From Argyresthia goedartella (lineage: Eukaryota; Arthropoda; Insecta; Lepidoptera; Argyresthiidae), in the NCBI GenBank assembly GCA_949825045.1, contig OX463812.1, forward strand, positions 4,696,661 to 4,760,660: DNA of 64,000 nt, given 5' to 3'. The notes below the pieces were generated by a model. That model was not told the DNA's origin. It did not search any database and saw only the letters and a program-made list of their open reading frames with translations. A program made the position numbers and the translations under genes. Positions 1 through 10,603 of this stretch are shown here, one piece after another; the stretch's first letter is position 1; each line of letters begins with the position of its first letter.

Positions 1-1029
1 ACCCCCGCGATTTTGAATACAGGCCTTTATTCTGCGCGGCCAGTCGTCTATCGCAGCACGAACGAGGTCCATGTCAATATCGGCGGCTGCCTTAATCAAG
101 GATGCCTTGAGTGACTCCAAATCAGGATGAGTCTTTAAGCAGGCCTTTTCCTCCAAGTATTGCCATATCTTGTAATCTAACGGACTCAAATCTGGACTGG
201 AGGAGGGCCAGTCTTCGTGCCGGATGAAGTCGATTTCATGCGCCGCCAACCAGTCTTGTGTGCTTTTCGCTCTATGAGCTGGCGCAGAATCTTGTTGGAA
301 TACCCAGTGCCTGTTATTAAACATGGTATGATAAACAGGTTCCACAAGGTTCTTGAGGACTGTATTTTGATACACAACTGCATTCGTTTTTACGCCTTTC
401 TCCCAAAAATGTACCTAAGTTAAGCCCCAATAAGAGACTCCCAACCAAACCATGAGCGAGGATGGAAAATGACCTCTTTGGACACGCGGAATACGGTTGC
501 TCGCTTCTTCACTGCTGTGTGCGTACACCTTATCATTTTGTTTGTTGTAGCTCTCTTCCACGGTGAAAATTTTTTCATCCGAAAAAAGAATTTCCCGATG
601 CTTTTTTCCCGCGTACCGCTTCAACAAAGCGCGGCATCTCTTCCGTCTCAGGTCCATTAAACGAGCGTCCAAACGATGTCCTGTTTTTCTTCGATATGCC
701 CTAAGCCCTAAGTCTTCATTTAACACCCTTTTCACCGTGGTCCTGCTTAACCCCATCTGAAGAGCCAACAGTTTCTGCTTACGTATGGGATTTCTTTGAA
801 TTCGCGCCTTCACAGCTTTTATCACTGCTGGAATCCTAACAGAGCGAGGGCGACCACTTCTTGACCTGTCATCTACACTAGAGTCTTCATTGTATCGTTT
901 TATGGTACGATAAACGAATCTTTTGGTTATATTCAAATTTTTCAGTAAGTCGAAAATCTGAATTGGCGCGTAACCGCAACGATGCAACGCAATTACTGCG
1001 ACACGATCTTCTTTAAGTGTCCACTCCAT
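1..1029 (-). pseudogene. Mariner-type (DD37D) transposase, one nonsense codon, cut by left edge
   Basis: The product would cut and paste a Tc1/mariner-superfamily DNA transposon. The frame is open from the ATG at 1027-1029 (MEWTLKEDRVAVIAL) to the window edge, about 343 codons, except for one in-frame TAG at 415-417. The N-terminal part looks like a paired helix-turn-helix DNA-binding domain. The catalytic core shows FSDEK (first Asp), QQDSAPAH (second Asp) and SPDLSPLDY (third Asp). I count 37 residues between the second Asp and the Asp of LDY, which fits the DD37D (maT-like) mariner group. Only a few C-terminal residues should lie outside the window. An in-frame extension upstream of 1029 lacks family similarity and was not used. 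The terminal repeats were not found; the left one lies outside the window. The element is probably dead in this copy. Confidence 0.85.
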
Positions 1030-1277
1030 ATTTAAAAATGAGGAAAATTCTAAAAAGTACACATTTTTATTTTCATGAAAAATTCGAAATTCGAATTCAA
1101 TAAACTTTTTTGTGGCCAGCGTTCTAAATTCAAAAGTTTTTATTGTGTGACAGAACTTATGACCTGACTGTTTATACTGATAACCCTTATTGCTAGAAAT
1201 TGACAGCATACACAAGTACTTTAATACGAGGCATCAATATAAATAAACGATATAAAACACTAACACATACCAGAATA

Positions 1278-1312
1278 AATGTGTATACAGATGTAGTGAA
1301 TAATCCTTTCCT
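1278..1312 (+). repeat. Left terminal inverted repeat of the DD82E transposon
   Basis: This 35-bp segment contains the run ATGTAGTGAATAATCC and is repeated in inverse orientation at 3536-3570 with one mismatch. A few further bases (CTCGG) also match a little farther inward. Confidence 0.8.
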
Positions 1313-1807
1313 ATAGGCAAAACTCGGAACAACGATAACACCCGAATGGTGCCGATGTGTCTATGAATTACTGTATTATTAAATTACGTGTAGGTATCAA
1401 ATAAATCGCATACTTTATTTATCAATGTCAAATGTCAAATTGCCCGTTTGACGAATATAACACTGAGATGTTAAAACCACCACGATTCTATCATATAAAG
1501 AAATCGGTAGGTAAACAAAAATATAAATAGTTACTGAGGACGTTTTATTTTAATAAAACGCACTGATAAAAACCAAATTCCGGTTGGGATGATCTAATGA
1601 TTCTATAAGGATTGGAAACCCCAAAAGTCTAACTATAAGTCAAAACTACAGTAGGATTTTGCAGACCTTTTTTATAACAATAAATTTTTGTAATTAAATA
1701 AAAATACTATGACATAACAAAAAAGACACCTCAACATAAAACAAAACAAACCAGCAGAGAAATTAATATAAATAAATATGACTTTCTGATTGGATGAACG
1801 ATTTCGA

Positions 1808-3239
1808 TTATGACAGCGGGATAAGAGAAAGAGGAGCGGGGTGGACAGTGTGTTGCGAAACAATACTTCCAACTTCCATATCACAGTCAGAATCAGAACT
1901 ATTTTCTGGTGTATCATCGTCAGAGTTTCATGAACGGTGATTACAAAACTAGCCATATAATTTTCCAACTCAGGTTCGTGTTTTCGGTACTCGTTTTCGC
2001 ATTTGATGGCGTGGTCACATACTTTGGCCCAAACATCGGAACCAATCATATTAACCTTTTCCTGTATCAATTGTTTCACAGTAGTCATATTCATACTGAT
2101 GTTTTTTTTGGATACGTATCCCTTTATTTGAGACCATATGTTTTCAATCGGATTGAAATCAGGATGATATTGTGGCAATCTTAGTACGCTGTGTCCATAT
2201 TCGTTCATAAGTTTATCTATAGAGTATTCTACAAAGTCTTGTTTGTACTTGCAAATAATTTCATATATTTCAAGTTTTGTTAATGACGGATCAATCGGAA
2301 CGTTATGTTTGGATAGCCAATCAATCATGTCTTGCTTCCTGGTATTTGAATTAGGAGGTTTTTCTACGTACTTATTATGATATGCAGCATTATCTACTAC
2401 TAGTACCGAATGTGGAGCTAAGTTTGGAATGAGTTGATTACGAAGCCATTTTTCATAGTTTTCATTGTTCATCGCGTTGTGATAGTCACCTGTTTTATCA
2501 GTAGACTGATAAATTAAAAATGCCCCAGGTATAAACCCCTTTCTACAACCAGCGTGCACTATTATAAGACGTTGTCCTTTAGAAATTAACTGTTTCACTC
2601 CGTTTTCTGACGAGTCAGCCCAGCTTTTACCTGCCAAATGTGAGGTATGGATGTATGTTTCATCCATATAAACAATCTCTCTCCCTTGCAATCTGTACTT
2701 TTTTATCGCGGCTAAAAACTTTACTCTTTTTAAACGAACATTATCTTTCTTGATAAGTAATTTTCTGTTGTTTTCAACTTTTTTATACCGAAATCCCATT
2801 TTTTTTTTATTAATTGAATTTTTCTTAGCGTAAAGTCACATCCCTTAAAATTTATGGCTTCGGATAACTTGGACTTCAGGGCTTTAATTGTAGGTACTTG
2901 TTTGTATATCAAATGGAAATTATACACTAATCGTCGTATGACGTTGTAGCCAAAATCATCAAGACCTAGACAAAATAATTTATTTGGTCTACCCAACTTT
3001 GCCGACTTCGGACTATTGGAGGTGGATTGATTTATGTATTCTTTTTGCAATATTTTATTTACTGTTCGTTGAGAAATTCCACTGGCCTCCGAAACTCGTT
3101 TTTGGACTTTACAAAAGTAAGCAGTATAGTTGGTATGTTTGAATTTATCATTTTCAGTTAAGAAATATAAATAAATATTGAAAATAACTTCGCAGGCTTG
3201 CCGATCTAAACGTTTCCCTTTTTTTAGTGCTTTCGGCAT
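1808..3239 (-). pseudogene. DD82E transposase, two frameshifts
   Basis: The first part (ATG at 3239, MPKALKKGKRLDRQ) holds a helix-turn-helix region (VSEASGISQRTVNKIL). The frame breaks at a run of ten A residues (plus 2799-2808, T on the plus strand) and continues in the frame that ends near 1940. The catalytic core shows VYMDETYIHT (first Asp), VVDNAAYHN (second Asp) and HPDFNPIEN (Glu), with 82 residues between the last two. A second frameshift near 1935 separates the body from an acidic tail (SDDDTPENSSDSDCD) that ends at a TAA at 1808-1810. Acidic C-termini are usual in this family, so the tail is probably the real end. Without the shift, the frame runs on as low-complexity sequence to 1672. 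This copy cannot make a full transposase without slippage at the A run. Confidence 0.8.
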
Positions 3240-3535
3240 GTCTGTTATAAATTGTTAATGTGGATCAAATAACATCAATGTTTATTATTTACAAAAATGA
3301 CAGACAAGAGTGAAATGTAAAGTCAGAAAAAAAATATAGGTGGCCTGCATTAATACACGAGTCCATGAAGTTTATCACAAAATCTAACATAAATATCAAC
3401 AAAATATTTCTGTGGTATTAACTACTCTATATAGATACTTCCTCTTGCAATGCGACCGTTCCCTACGTTGTGTCGATGGGTACTGATTGCGGTGAAGTAG
3501 TAAGACAAAAACGAACATTTCCGAGAAAATACGAA

Positions 3536-3570
3536 AGGAAAGGATTATTCACTACATCTGTACACACATT
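3536..3570 (-). repeat. Right terminal inverted repeat of the DD82E transposon
   Basis: Inverse copy of 1278-1312 with one mismatch in 35. It lies about 300 bp upstream of the transposase start codon. Confidence 0.8.
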
Positions 3571-3930
3571 ATATACGACAGTATATATTACTCGTAGTAC
3601 TTATAGAGTTTTATTGAGCGCATGTCTGCCCCCGCCCAACCATCACCTTTCCTACCCGTCTTGGTTTGCTGGAAGAAATACCTTGTAAGAGATAAGCTCG
3701 CCTTTGTACATGTTGTTTTTCTATTATAAGTTATCTAAATGTTTGTTTTTAGTAGATATATATCTGCTTGTAAAGAAATTATAAATTACGATAAATTATT
3801 TTGTTAAATTTATTATTCGGTGTAACATTTGTGTATATCACAATTTGTGTATATAACAAGTAAATCTATATTCAATCGCCACAAATAAGTTATGGTTTTC
3901 AATTATATAGTTAAGTGAGAGCTTCCTCCA
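3571..3930. other. AT-rich stretch with a short LINE 3'-end remnant
   Basis: No gene is visible. Bases 3661-3715 contain AGAGATAAGCTCGCC, a motif also seen inverted at 41355-41390. I take it for the 3' end of a common LINE family. The rest is AT-rich and featureless. Confidence 0.5.
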
Positions 3931-4430
3931 TGTTGGGTTTCGTTTTTATATTTTTATAAGAGGGTAGACTGTATTTTTTCCCATTACCTGTCAAACCTCA
4001 TCCTTCCTTTTGGCATGCACTGTGTAACGAGATGCAGCTAGCATCGGACGGTCGCTCGCTCATTATTTTCGGCTAAATTTACCGCCATATTGGTTGAGGT
4101 TTCGCTTATAGCCTCCCAGAGTGAATTTAATCCAAAACTGTTGTGATTTGTGCCATATACCTACCTAGAACTTTAAGAACATTTCTTCAGAGTGCGTATT
4201 TTGGTTGGCCAACCACGTCGAAAGCAGATAGCAGAGCAGAGATAATCAGGTTAGTGGATTGCCAATCCTTTCTTCTGCGTGCCTAAACTCAAAATACCTA
4301 AATATATCGCTAAAACTACAGTCCACTTGCAAATTAAATTTAATTCGAAAAAACCCATTCCCCTCAGGTGTCGAGGTCGCGTACCGCTATTTAATTAACA
4401 GATTTATGGTTAATTATGACACCACCATAA
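3931..4430 (+). repeat. BEL-1 5' LTR
   Basis: Starts TGTTGGGTTT and matches 27228-27727 over 500 bp with 8 substitutions, for example G/T at 3942. The edge may be 3 bases shorter if the LTR ends in CA at 4427. It contains a perfect 14-bp palindrome (TGGTTGGCCAACCA) near 4202. Confidence 0.9.
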
Positions 4431-4435
4431 GTCTT

Positions 4436-4452
4436 TGGTCCTTCGAGCCGGA
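4436..4452 (+). other. BEL-1 primer-binding site (tRNA-Tyr)
   Basis: TGGTCCTTCGAGCCGGA lies 5 bases after the shared LTR end. It is complementary to the 3' end of eukaryotic tRNA-Tyr (...CCGGCTCGAAGGA plus CCA), as recalled from general knowledge of that tRNA. This sets the direction of the element as plus. Confidence 0.7.
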
Positions 4453-4989
4453 TAGAATCACACCTATGTGATTATTGCATACGTTTAATGATAATTATTG
4501 GGGAAATAAAGGCGATCATTGTGCTAGTATTGAAATAATTTGTCACTTTAAATCCTTTTATACAAACCGCATCGGCAATTATTTCGCTTTATTTTCGCAC
4601 CCGCATACTTAGTACATTATATTGCTAGTTATTTCCTAATATATTTCATTTCTCGTGATCAATTTTGATACACGTGTGCATACATTCCTTTGTCATTCTA
4701 ATCGTACCACCGCACGGCCGCCATGTGCAATCTTTATAACTCAAATTGGTTCGGTTAACGACATTTATTTACACTCCGCTAATATTACAATCACAACAGT
4801 ACGAATTCATCGCATCTTAATTTTAAATACGTAAATATTACGTCCCGCTCGCATTTATCACGATTATTGTGTTCCGCTAAGTTAGTTAACAATATTTAAC
4901 TAACAAATCTATATTTCTTCCGCAATTCCATATAAATAAGTTCTTATAACTGCATAAGAATACTTTACATACGCGCATACCATTATAGT
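4453..4989 (+). other. BEL-1 leader, first part
   Basis: AT-rich non-coding leader between the primer-binding site and the jockey LINE insertion. It continues at 8800. No feature was recognised. Confidence 0.6.
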
Positions 4990-5001
4990 TAACTTGAGAA
5001 A
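4990..5001 (+). repeat. Target-site duplication of jockey LINE, left copy
   Basis: TAACTTGAGAAA occurs here and at 8788-8799, directly at both ends of the LINE. Confidence 0.85.
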
Positions 5002-5096
5002 TCTCTTCTTGGTGATCTTCTCACACCCCTTCCAGGGTGCGGAGTTGCGGTCCCGGGGCAATGGCCCCCTTCCGCGGAGTCTTCCGCTGGCCGTGA

Positions 5097-7782
5097 CTAC
5101 GGCCAGGTCATTGGGTGGCTGAGGTATTCTTCGGGTTGTATGGCCTCAATCCAGGGGTGCTGCCGGCTCGGCAACCAGGTCTCAGGCGGGCGCGCGTGGT
5201 ATGGCGCCAGGTCTCGCACGAGCGGGTGTTGAGAGCCGTCCGCTCGTGCGAACATGTTCGTTGCCAGCCTCTGGACGAACTTGTCCAGTGTCTCCAATCC
5301 TAGGTCCCTTGCGATCGTTGCGTTTCTCACGTAGCGAGGCGCGCCGACGATGGTACGCAAGGAGAGGTTTTCTTGGGCCCGGAGTCTCTTCTTGTTGGAC
5401 TCCGAGCAGAGGGCGTACCATGCCGGTGAGGCATACGTGAGGCGGGACCTGATGTACGTTTTATAGATCCCGAGCTTCGACCGCAGGGGGAGGCCGGAGT
5501 CCAGGAGTGGACGAAGTTTTGCCCGTGCAGCCCGGACCTGGTTTACGACGTTGTCGACGTGGGTCTTCATCGTGAGCCGGCGGTCTATGGTGACCCCCAG
5601 ATACTTCACTTGGTGCAGCCACACAATGTCCTTCCCTTGGAGTTGGAGTGGTGGTGGCAGGTTGCTCTGGCCGGTGATCATCGCCTGCGTCTTCCCGTCG
5701 TTGACGGAGAGCCTCCATTTGGCCAGATATTAAGGCAGGGTGTCCAGCGTGCGTTGCATTTTTACGGCGGCGTGGGGTGCTTTGTAGGACGACGCATAGT
5801 ATGCTGCGTCGTCAGCGAAGAGGGCCAGCTGTACACCAGGGCCAACTGGGATGTCATCCGTGTATCGGGAGTAGCAGGCGGGTGAAAGACAGGAACCTTG
5901 TGGGACGCCGGCTTCGATGGGGCGGGCTTCTGACACGGCGTCTTCCACCACCGCTCTGTAGTGGCGACTCCGTAGGAACGAGGCCACGACGCGGGTGATT
6001 CGTCGTGGAGCTGGGGACGTCGACAGCTTGTACAGCAACCCCTCGTGCCATACTCTGTCGAACGCCTTCTCCATGTCCAGGAGTACTGCGACGGTGTATT
6101 CTTTCTTATTTCGACAGACCGTCATGTCGTTCAGTACCCTGGTGAGCTGGAGCGTCGTCGAATGCTCTGGCCTGAAGCCGAACTGTTCCGGGCGAGCTTG
6201 GATGTGTGGCAGCAGTCTTCCTAGCAGCAGCTTCTCGAACACCTTTGACATGGTGCTCAGGAGGGTGATGGGCCGATAGCTCTCGGGCTTCTTGACATTC
6301 TTGCCCGGCTTGGGGAGCATTATGACCAGGCCTTCCTTCCATGTAGTAGGGAGGTGCCCCGTGCGCATGATGCCGTTAAACAGGCACGTCATAGCCGCCA
6401 CAGTCGGTGGCGGCAAGTTGCGCAGCGCCATGTTGGTGATTCGGTCTGCGCCCGGGGCTTTCCTGGGCTTGGTGCGCCTCATCGTTCGCAGGACTTGGCC
6501 GGGCGAGAAGGAGATGGGGTCCTCTTCAGGAGCTATCGGCGTCGCGAAGTAGTGCCGCAGGTGTTCCTTCACTGCTGCTACGTGTTCGGTGTCGTCGGTG
6601 GGGTTCGGCTTGAACTGCCTCTCCAGGCATTCGGCGAAAATTTCAGCTCGGTCTTTTGCTCTGAATCTCGGGAAGCCGTCGCTGCCCAGCAGCGGTCGAA
6701 CAGGAGCCGGGGTGGCCGACAGCTGCCGGCATAAGCGATGCACGGAGGGGACGTGATCGCCTACGGACTCGATGTGGCATTCCCAAGATTCTTCGGCGTG
6801 GTCGGCAAGGCATCTTTTGGTGGTGGCCGTCATGGCGTTGAGGCGGGACTTCAGAGTTGGGCACCGGGTTTGTTGCCATAGCTTCCGGAGACGGCCCTGT
6901 TCGCAGATGAGTGCCTGAATCTTTGCCGGGAGGGGTTGGGGTTTCCTCCGGCTAGAGACGGTGTGCGAGGATGTGTCGAGTGCGTCCTGGATCTTGCTAG
7001 TCAACTCTGAAGTCAGTGCTTTGACGTCTTCTGGCTGTGTGGCTGTCCGGGTGGTGGGGTTTTCGGCGAGTGCGGCCGAGAAGGAAGCCCAGTTGTACCG
7101 TCGACGGGGCGCTGGTGGCGAGACTCTTGTTGGCAGATCCGCAAGGACGAGGAGAATAGGTCTGTGATCCGAGGGGAGGTCTGGCAGGACTTCCTGGCTT
7201 GGCTGGGTCCGGATTCCTTTGTAGACTACGATGTCGATGATGTCCCCAGAGCCGTCCGGGTTGTAGTGAGTCGGCTCATAGGGTCCGATGACATCGTAGT
7301 CGTGGCTCACGGAGTCGGCGAGGAGTGCGCGTCCGGCGGCGCACACTTTCGAGGAGTTCCAGTGTGGGTGCTTGGCGTGTAGGTCTCCGGCGATGAGAGT
7401 CGGTTGCGGCGACTCCAGCAGTCCCCGGAGGTCCCTGGGATTGAGTCTCTCACAGGGGGGGTGATAGGCGGCATAGAGTCGCACAACGTTGCCGGCGACC
7501 TGTACTTCGACGCCAAGGACGTAGATTGTAGTGTGCTCCTCGAAGTCGATGGGTTGGTGGACGATACTCCTTTTAACCAGGATAGCCAGACCTCTGTAGG
7601 CAACGCTCGTCCTTGCGGTAGGTTGTATAGCTGGGGAGGGTGAGCTTCATCTTTACGGTGAGGTGGGTTTCGCTAACCAGCATGACGTCGACTCGGTACT
7701 CTCGCAGGAAGGTTTTCAGCAGCTGCTTCTTTCCTTTGAGTGACTGGGCGTTCCAGTGCACAATCCTTAAGGAGTCAGCCAT
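5097..7782 (-). pseudogene. Jockey LINE ORF2: endonuclease and reverse transcriptase, broken
   Basis: ORF2 starts at the ATG at 7780-7782, which overlaps the ORF1 stop as TGATG. The N-terminal apurinic-type endonuclease shows VHWNAQSLKGKK and SETHL, then, after a frameshift near 7600, AGDLHAKHPHW and SDHRP. The reverse transcriptase shows KAPGADRITN, SYRPITLLS, DMEKAFDRVWHEGL, AGVPQGSCLSP and FADDAAY. An in-frame TAA at 5730-5732 separates the RT core from the C-terminal region (VKYLGVTIDRRL, TYASPAW). The thumb and connection region runs to the stop at 5097. The endonuclease would nick the target and the RT would copy the RNA there. The clade was assigned by motif style (jockey); R1-like elements are the alternative. 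Confidence 0.8.
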
Positions 7783-8747
7783 CAGGGCAGATGTTCGGCG
7801 ATACTCCTTAGGACTACGGGATCTTGGAGTGCTTTGATGAGTGCTGCGACAAGATCCCTCGGCGGTTCGTTCTCCGGTGGAGGTGGTGGTGCTGCGGCTC
7901 CTTTCTCCTCAGCCGCTCTCGGCACTTCGTTCTTCTTTCCCCCCCGCTTCCGTTTGCGCTTGGGTAGGGGCGTGCCTGGCACGGTGGCCGGGTTGGCCTC
8001 CGCCATGAGTGATGAGGGCGCCGACTCCTGCACAGTTGGGGGTTTGGGGGGGGGGGGGGCGGCGGCTGCGTCTTGGGGCTACCGGTGCGGGCCGCTGGAC
8101 CGGCCTTCTTGTTTCGGCTCTCTTGCCGGAATACAGGGCACGACGTGTTGTTTGCCGTGTGCGGGCCTCCGCAGTTGGCACACGTCGGCGGCATCTCTCT
8201 AGGCCGGTCGCAGACCGCGGCGGGGTGCGGTCCTCCACAACGCACGCAGGCCTGGGGGCGGTGGCAGTTGTGGCTGCTATGCCTAAACTTCTGGCATCGG
8301 TGGCATTGAGCTGGTCCTTTCTTTCCGCGCCACGCCTCGATCTTCACGCCGGGCATAAAAAGTAGCTCGTCTGTATCGTACAGACTGGCTGTTATACCCG
8401 GCTTCTTCTTCAGCTGCGCGTGGAAAATGCAGCCCGGTCTGCCCTTCCGTGCCCGAATCTGTTTGACAAAGCTGGCCTCGTAGCCGCGCTCTGCCAGCGC
8501 GGAAGTGATCTCCGCGGGCTCAGTGTTTGCCGGCAGCCCCCGGATGGCAATCTTCAGGCTCCTTTCGGCGGGAAGCGAGTAGGAGTTCGCGGAAGTGGTG
8601 GACCCAGTTCGGGAGGGTCTCCACCACTATAGGCGGGTAGCGCGGCTTGGAGGGCGGTTTCGTGACGGCCACGCCCGTAGCGGGGGCACCGGGTGGCGGC
8701 GGGGCGCCTGCGGTAGGCGACGCGGCAGGGGGCGCACTAGCGGGCAC
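7782..8747 (-). pseudogene. Jockey LINE ORF1 (Gag-like, CCHC zinc knuckles), broken
   Basis: This is a nucleic-acid-binding ORF1 protein that would coat the LINE RNA. The N-terminus is Pro/Ala-rich (MPASAPPAAS). After a frameshift near 8585 comes an RRM-like segment (LKIAIRGLPANTEPAEI), then three zinc knuckles: CHRCQKFRHSSHNC, CVRCGGPHPAAVC and CANCGGPHTANNTSC. A run of 13 G on the plus strand (8046-8058, proline codons) marks a second frame change. The last part (KRKRKRGGKK, then the end at 7782-7784) is basic. The stop and the ORF2 start share one base. The homopolymer break could be a real mutation or an assembly error. Confidence 0.75.
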
Positions 8748-8787
8748 AGCGGGGGGTGCGGCGGGCGGCGGGCGGCGGGCGACGGCG

Positions 8788-8799
8788 TAACTTGAGAAA
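8788..8799 (+). repeat. Target-site duplication of jockey LINE, right copy
   Basis: TAACTTGAGAAA, identical to 4990-5001. Confidence 0.85.
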
Positions 8800-9041
8800 C
8801 TATCTTATCGTATCTATACTCATGCTTCCAATGCAATAGATCCTAAGTTAATAAAAAATCGCTGTCGTTTACGTCTTTTATACGTCCTTTGTACATTATT
8901 CGCACGAGTTTACATAAAACGTCTCAAGTCCTTAGTAAATCGTAGTGACTTACGACCTTCTGTAGCATATTCTTCGTGTTTTATTAATTGACCGCTTTGT
9001 TATTTTATTTGTTGAAATTGACTTCATACCTACTATTTACG
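8800..9041 (+). other. BEL-1 leader, second part
   Basis: Continuation of the AT-rich leader after the LINE, up to the first gag ATG at 9042 (context TTTACGATGGG). An in-frame stretch back to 8988 starts at TTG and is not needed. Confidence 0.6.
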
Positions 9042-10552
9042 ATGGGTAAAGGTAGGAAAGGGAGTGATCAGTTTAGCCAGGGAATAGATTATGACGCAAG
9101 TAAAAATCAGTTAACAATTTACACAGTTCGGCGTGATGTTATCTATAAACGGGTAGAAAACATTATGGAATTGGCATACAAAGCCGAGACAGATCCCGCA
9201 CAGTTCAGGGCGTTTAAGACAAGTGCATTGAATATAGACACGTTGCGTGACGATTATGAAAAGGTTCTAGAATCGTATAACTTGTTGGTTTTACAACTGC
9301 ATCCTGATTCACAAGTTGATTACGAGTCGTGGACTTCGTTTGAGGATATGTACTGCTACATTAAAAACTTATTGTCAGAAAATGAAGTATGTAGTGTACC
9401 CGAGGTTCAGTCCTCTGGTGTTAATAGGTCACAACCCCGTTTGCCAGTAATTGAATTACTTTCCTTCGATGGACAACCGCAAAACTGGCCGCTGTTTTAT
9501 CAGCAATTTAAGAGTATGATATATGATAATAAATCACTAACTGATAGTGAAAGGATTTATTATTTAATTGGCAAATTGAGTGGCACGGCACGCGATATTT
9601 GCGCCGGGTAGCCTGCTACTGCCCAAAATTATAGCATTATTTGGAATGCTTTAATTGAAAAATATTATGACAAAAGATCGCTAGCCTGTACTTACCTTAA
9701 GCAGCTATTGCATTTTAAATCGCTATCGACTGCGAGTTCCCACGGTTTGGATTCATTTATAAATAACTTTGATACATCCGTAAACGCGCTCAAAGAAATG
9801 AAACTGAACGATTTAACAGATTTCATCTTCTTGCAGTTGGCATTACAAAAATTAGATGCAGAAACAATTAAATTATTTGAAATTGCTTATCGCAAGGAAG
9901 ACATTCCAACGTACAAAAGTTTAATTGAGTTTGTCAAAGAACAAAGCAAAGTGTTATCTCGGACACCCAATGCTGTTATTAGTAACAAGCCGATATTTAA
10001 CTCACCTAAGTCACATATCCCGAGAGCCGTCACAAAATCATTCGTATCAGGGCCGGACTCGGGCAGTTCTAATATTAATATTAATTGCGGACTTTGTAAA
10101 ACTAAACAACATGAGCACCTATATTTGTGTTCGGCTTTTGTGAAAATGACACCGCACGAAAGATATAATTTTATAAAATTGAACGCTTACTGCAACAATT
10201 GCTTAAGTGTAAAACATAAAACGTCAACTTGTACTTCGACGCGAAATTGTTCTCATTGTTCAGCGAGACATCATTCGTTATTGCATTTTAACGTTAGTTC
10301 GAAGTCCAATTGTAATGTCGGAACAACTGTTTCCAACCCCGCTAATAATTTTAAATGTGAAAAAATCGGAGATTCCAAATCCGTCCCGGGCGTGCGTACG
10401 TTAGCTCATGAGGAAAATAATTTGTTTAATTCCGCTAATGCTGATAATATAACTAGTGCAGTTATGGTCGACCAAAGCATTCCGCATTCCTCTTCGAGTG
10501 ATCGTAGCATTTGCACTATTTCGTGCGACAGTAATAATTGTCTACAAACGAC

Positions 10553-10603
10553 AAAAGTTATTGATTCTTTTAACCAAAAATAAAAGTTATTGATTCTTTT
10601 AAC
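10553..10603 (+). repeat. 29-bp tandem duplication in BEL-1 gag-pol
   Basis: AAAAGTTATTGATTCTTTTA occurs at 10553 and again at 10582. The 29-bp step is not a multiple of three. It accounts for the frame change between the gag part and the protease part, and puts a TAA in the gag frame at 10581-10583. Confidence 0.85.

Larger units (their letters stand above)
1278..3570 (-). mobile_element. 2.3-kb DNA transposon with 35-bp TIRs and DD82E transposase
   Basis: An inverted repeat pair at 1278-1312 and 3536-3570 matches at 34 of 35 bases and brackets a transposase on the minus strand. The total length (2293 bp) is normal for an IS630/Tc1/mariner-type element. The outermost bases and a TA target duplication cannot be fixed, because the bases next to the two ends do not form a clean duplication. 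The transposase has 82 residues between its second Asp and its Glu. From memory, that spacing has been described for a group called Sailor; I could not check this. Confidence 0.75.
5002..8787 (-). mobile_element. Jockey-type LINE inserted in the BEL-1 leader
   Basis: A 3.8-kb GC-rich block with two ORFs on the minus strand sits between perfect 12-bp duplications. Its base composition contrasts sharply with the AT-rich BEL leader on both sides. Only about 40 bp precede the first ATG of ORF1, so the copy is at or near full length. The 3' end (left) has no poly(A) tail; it ends around 5002 in GGTGATC-like sequence. Both ORFs are broken. Confidence 0.88.

Noticed and set aside
1640..3355. TGCAGACC and TGCAGGCC near both ends of the DD82E transposase as terminal repeats
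   Set aside because: Only about 8 bases match, while 1278-1312 and 3536-3570 match over 35.
5115..8795. Many plus-strand open frames over the jockey LINE
   Set aside because: Antisense shadows in GC-rich coding sequence.
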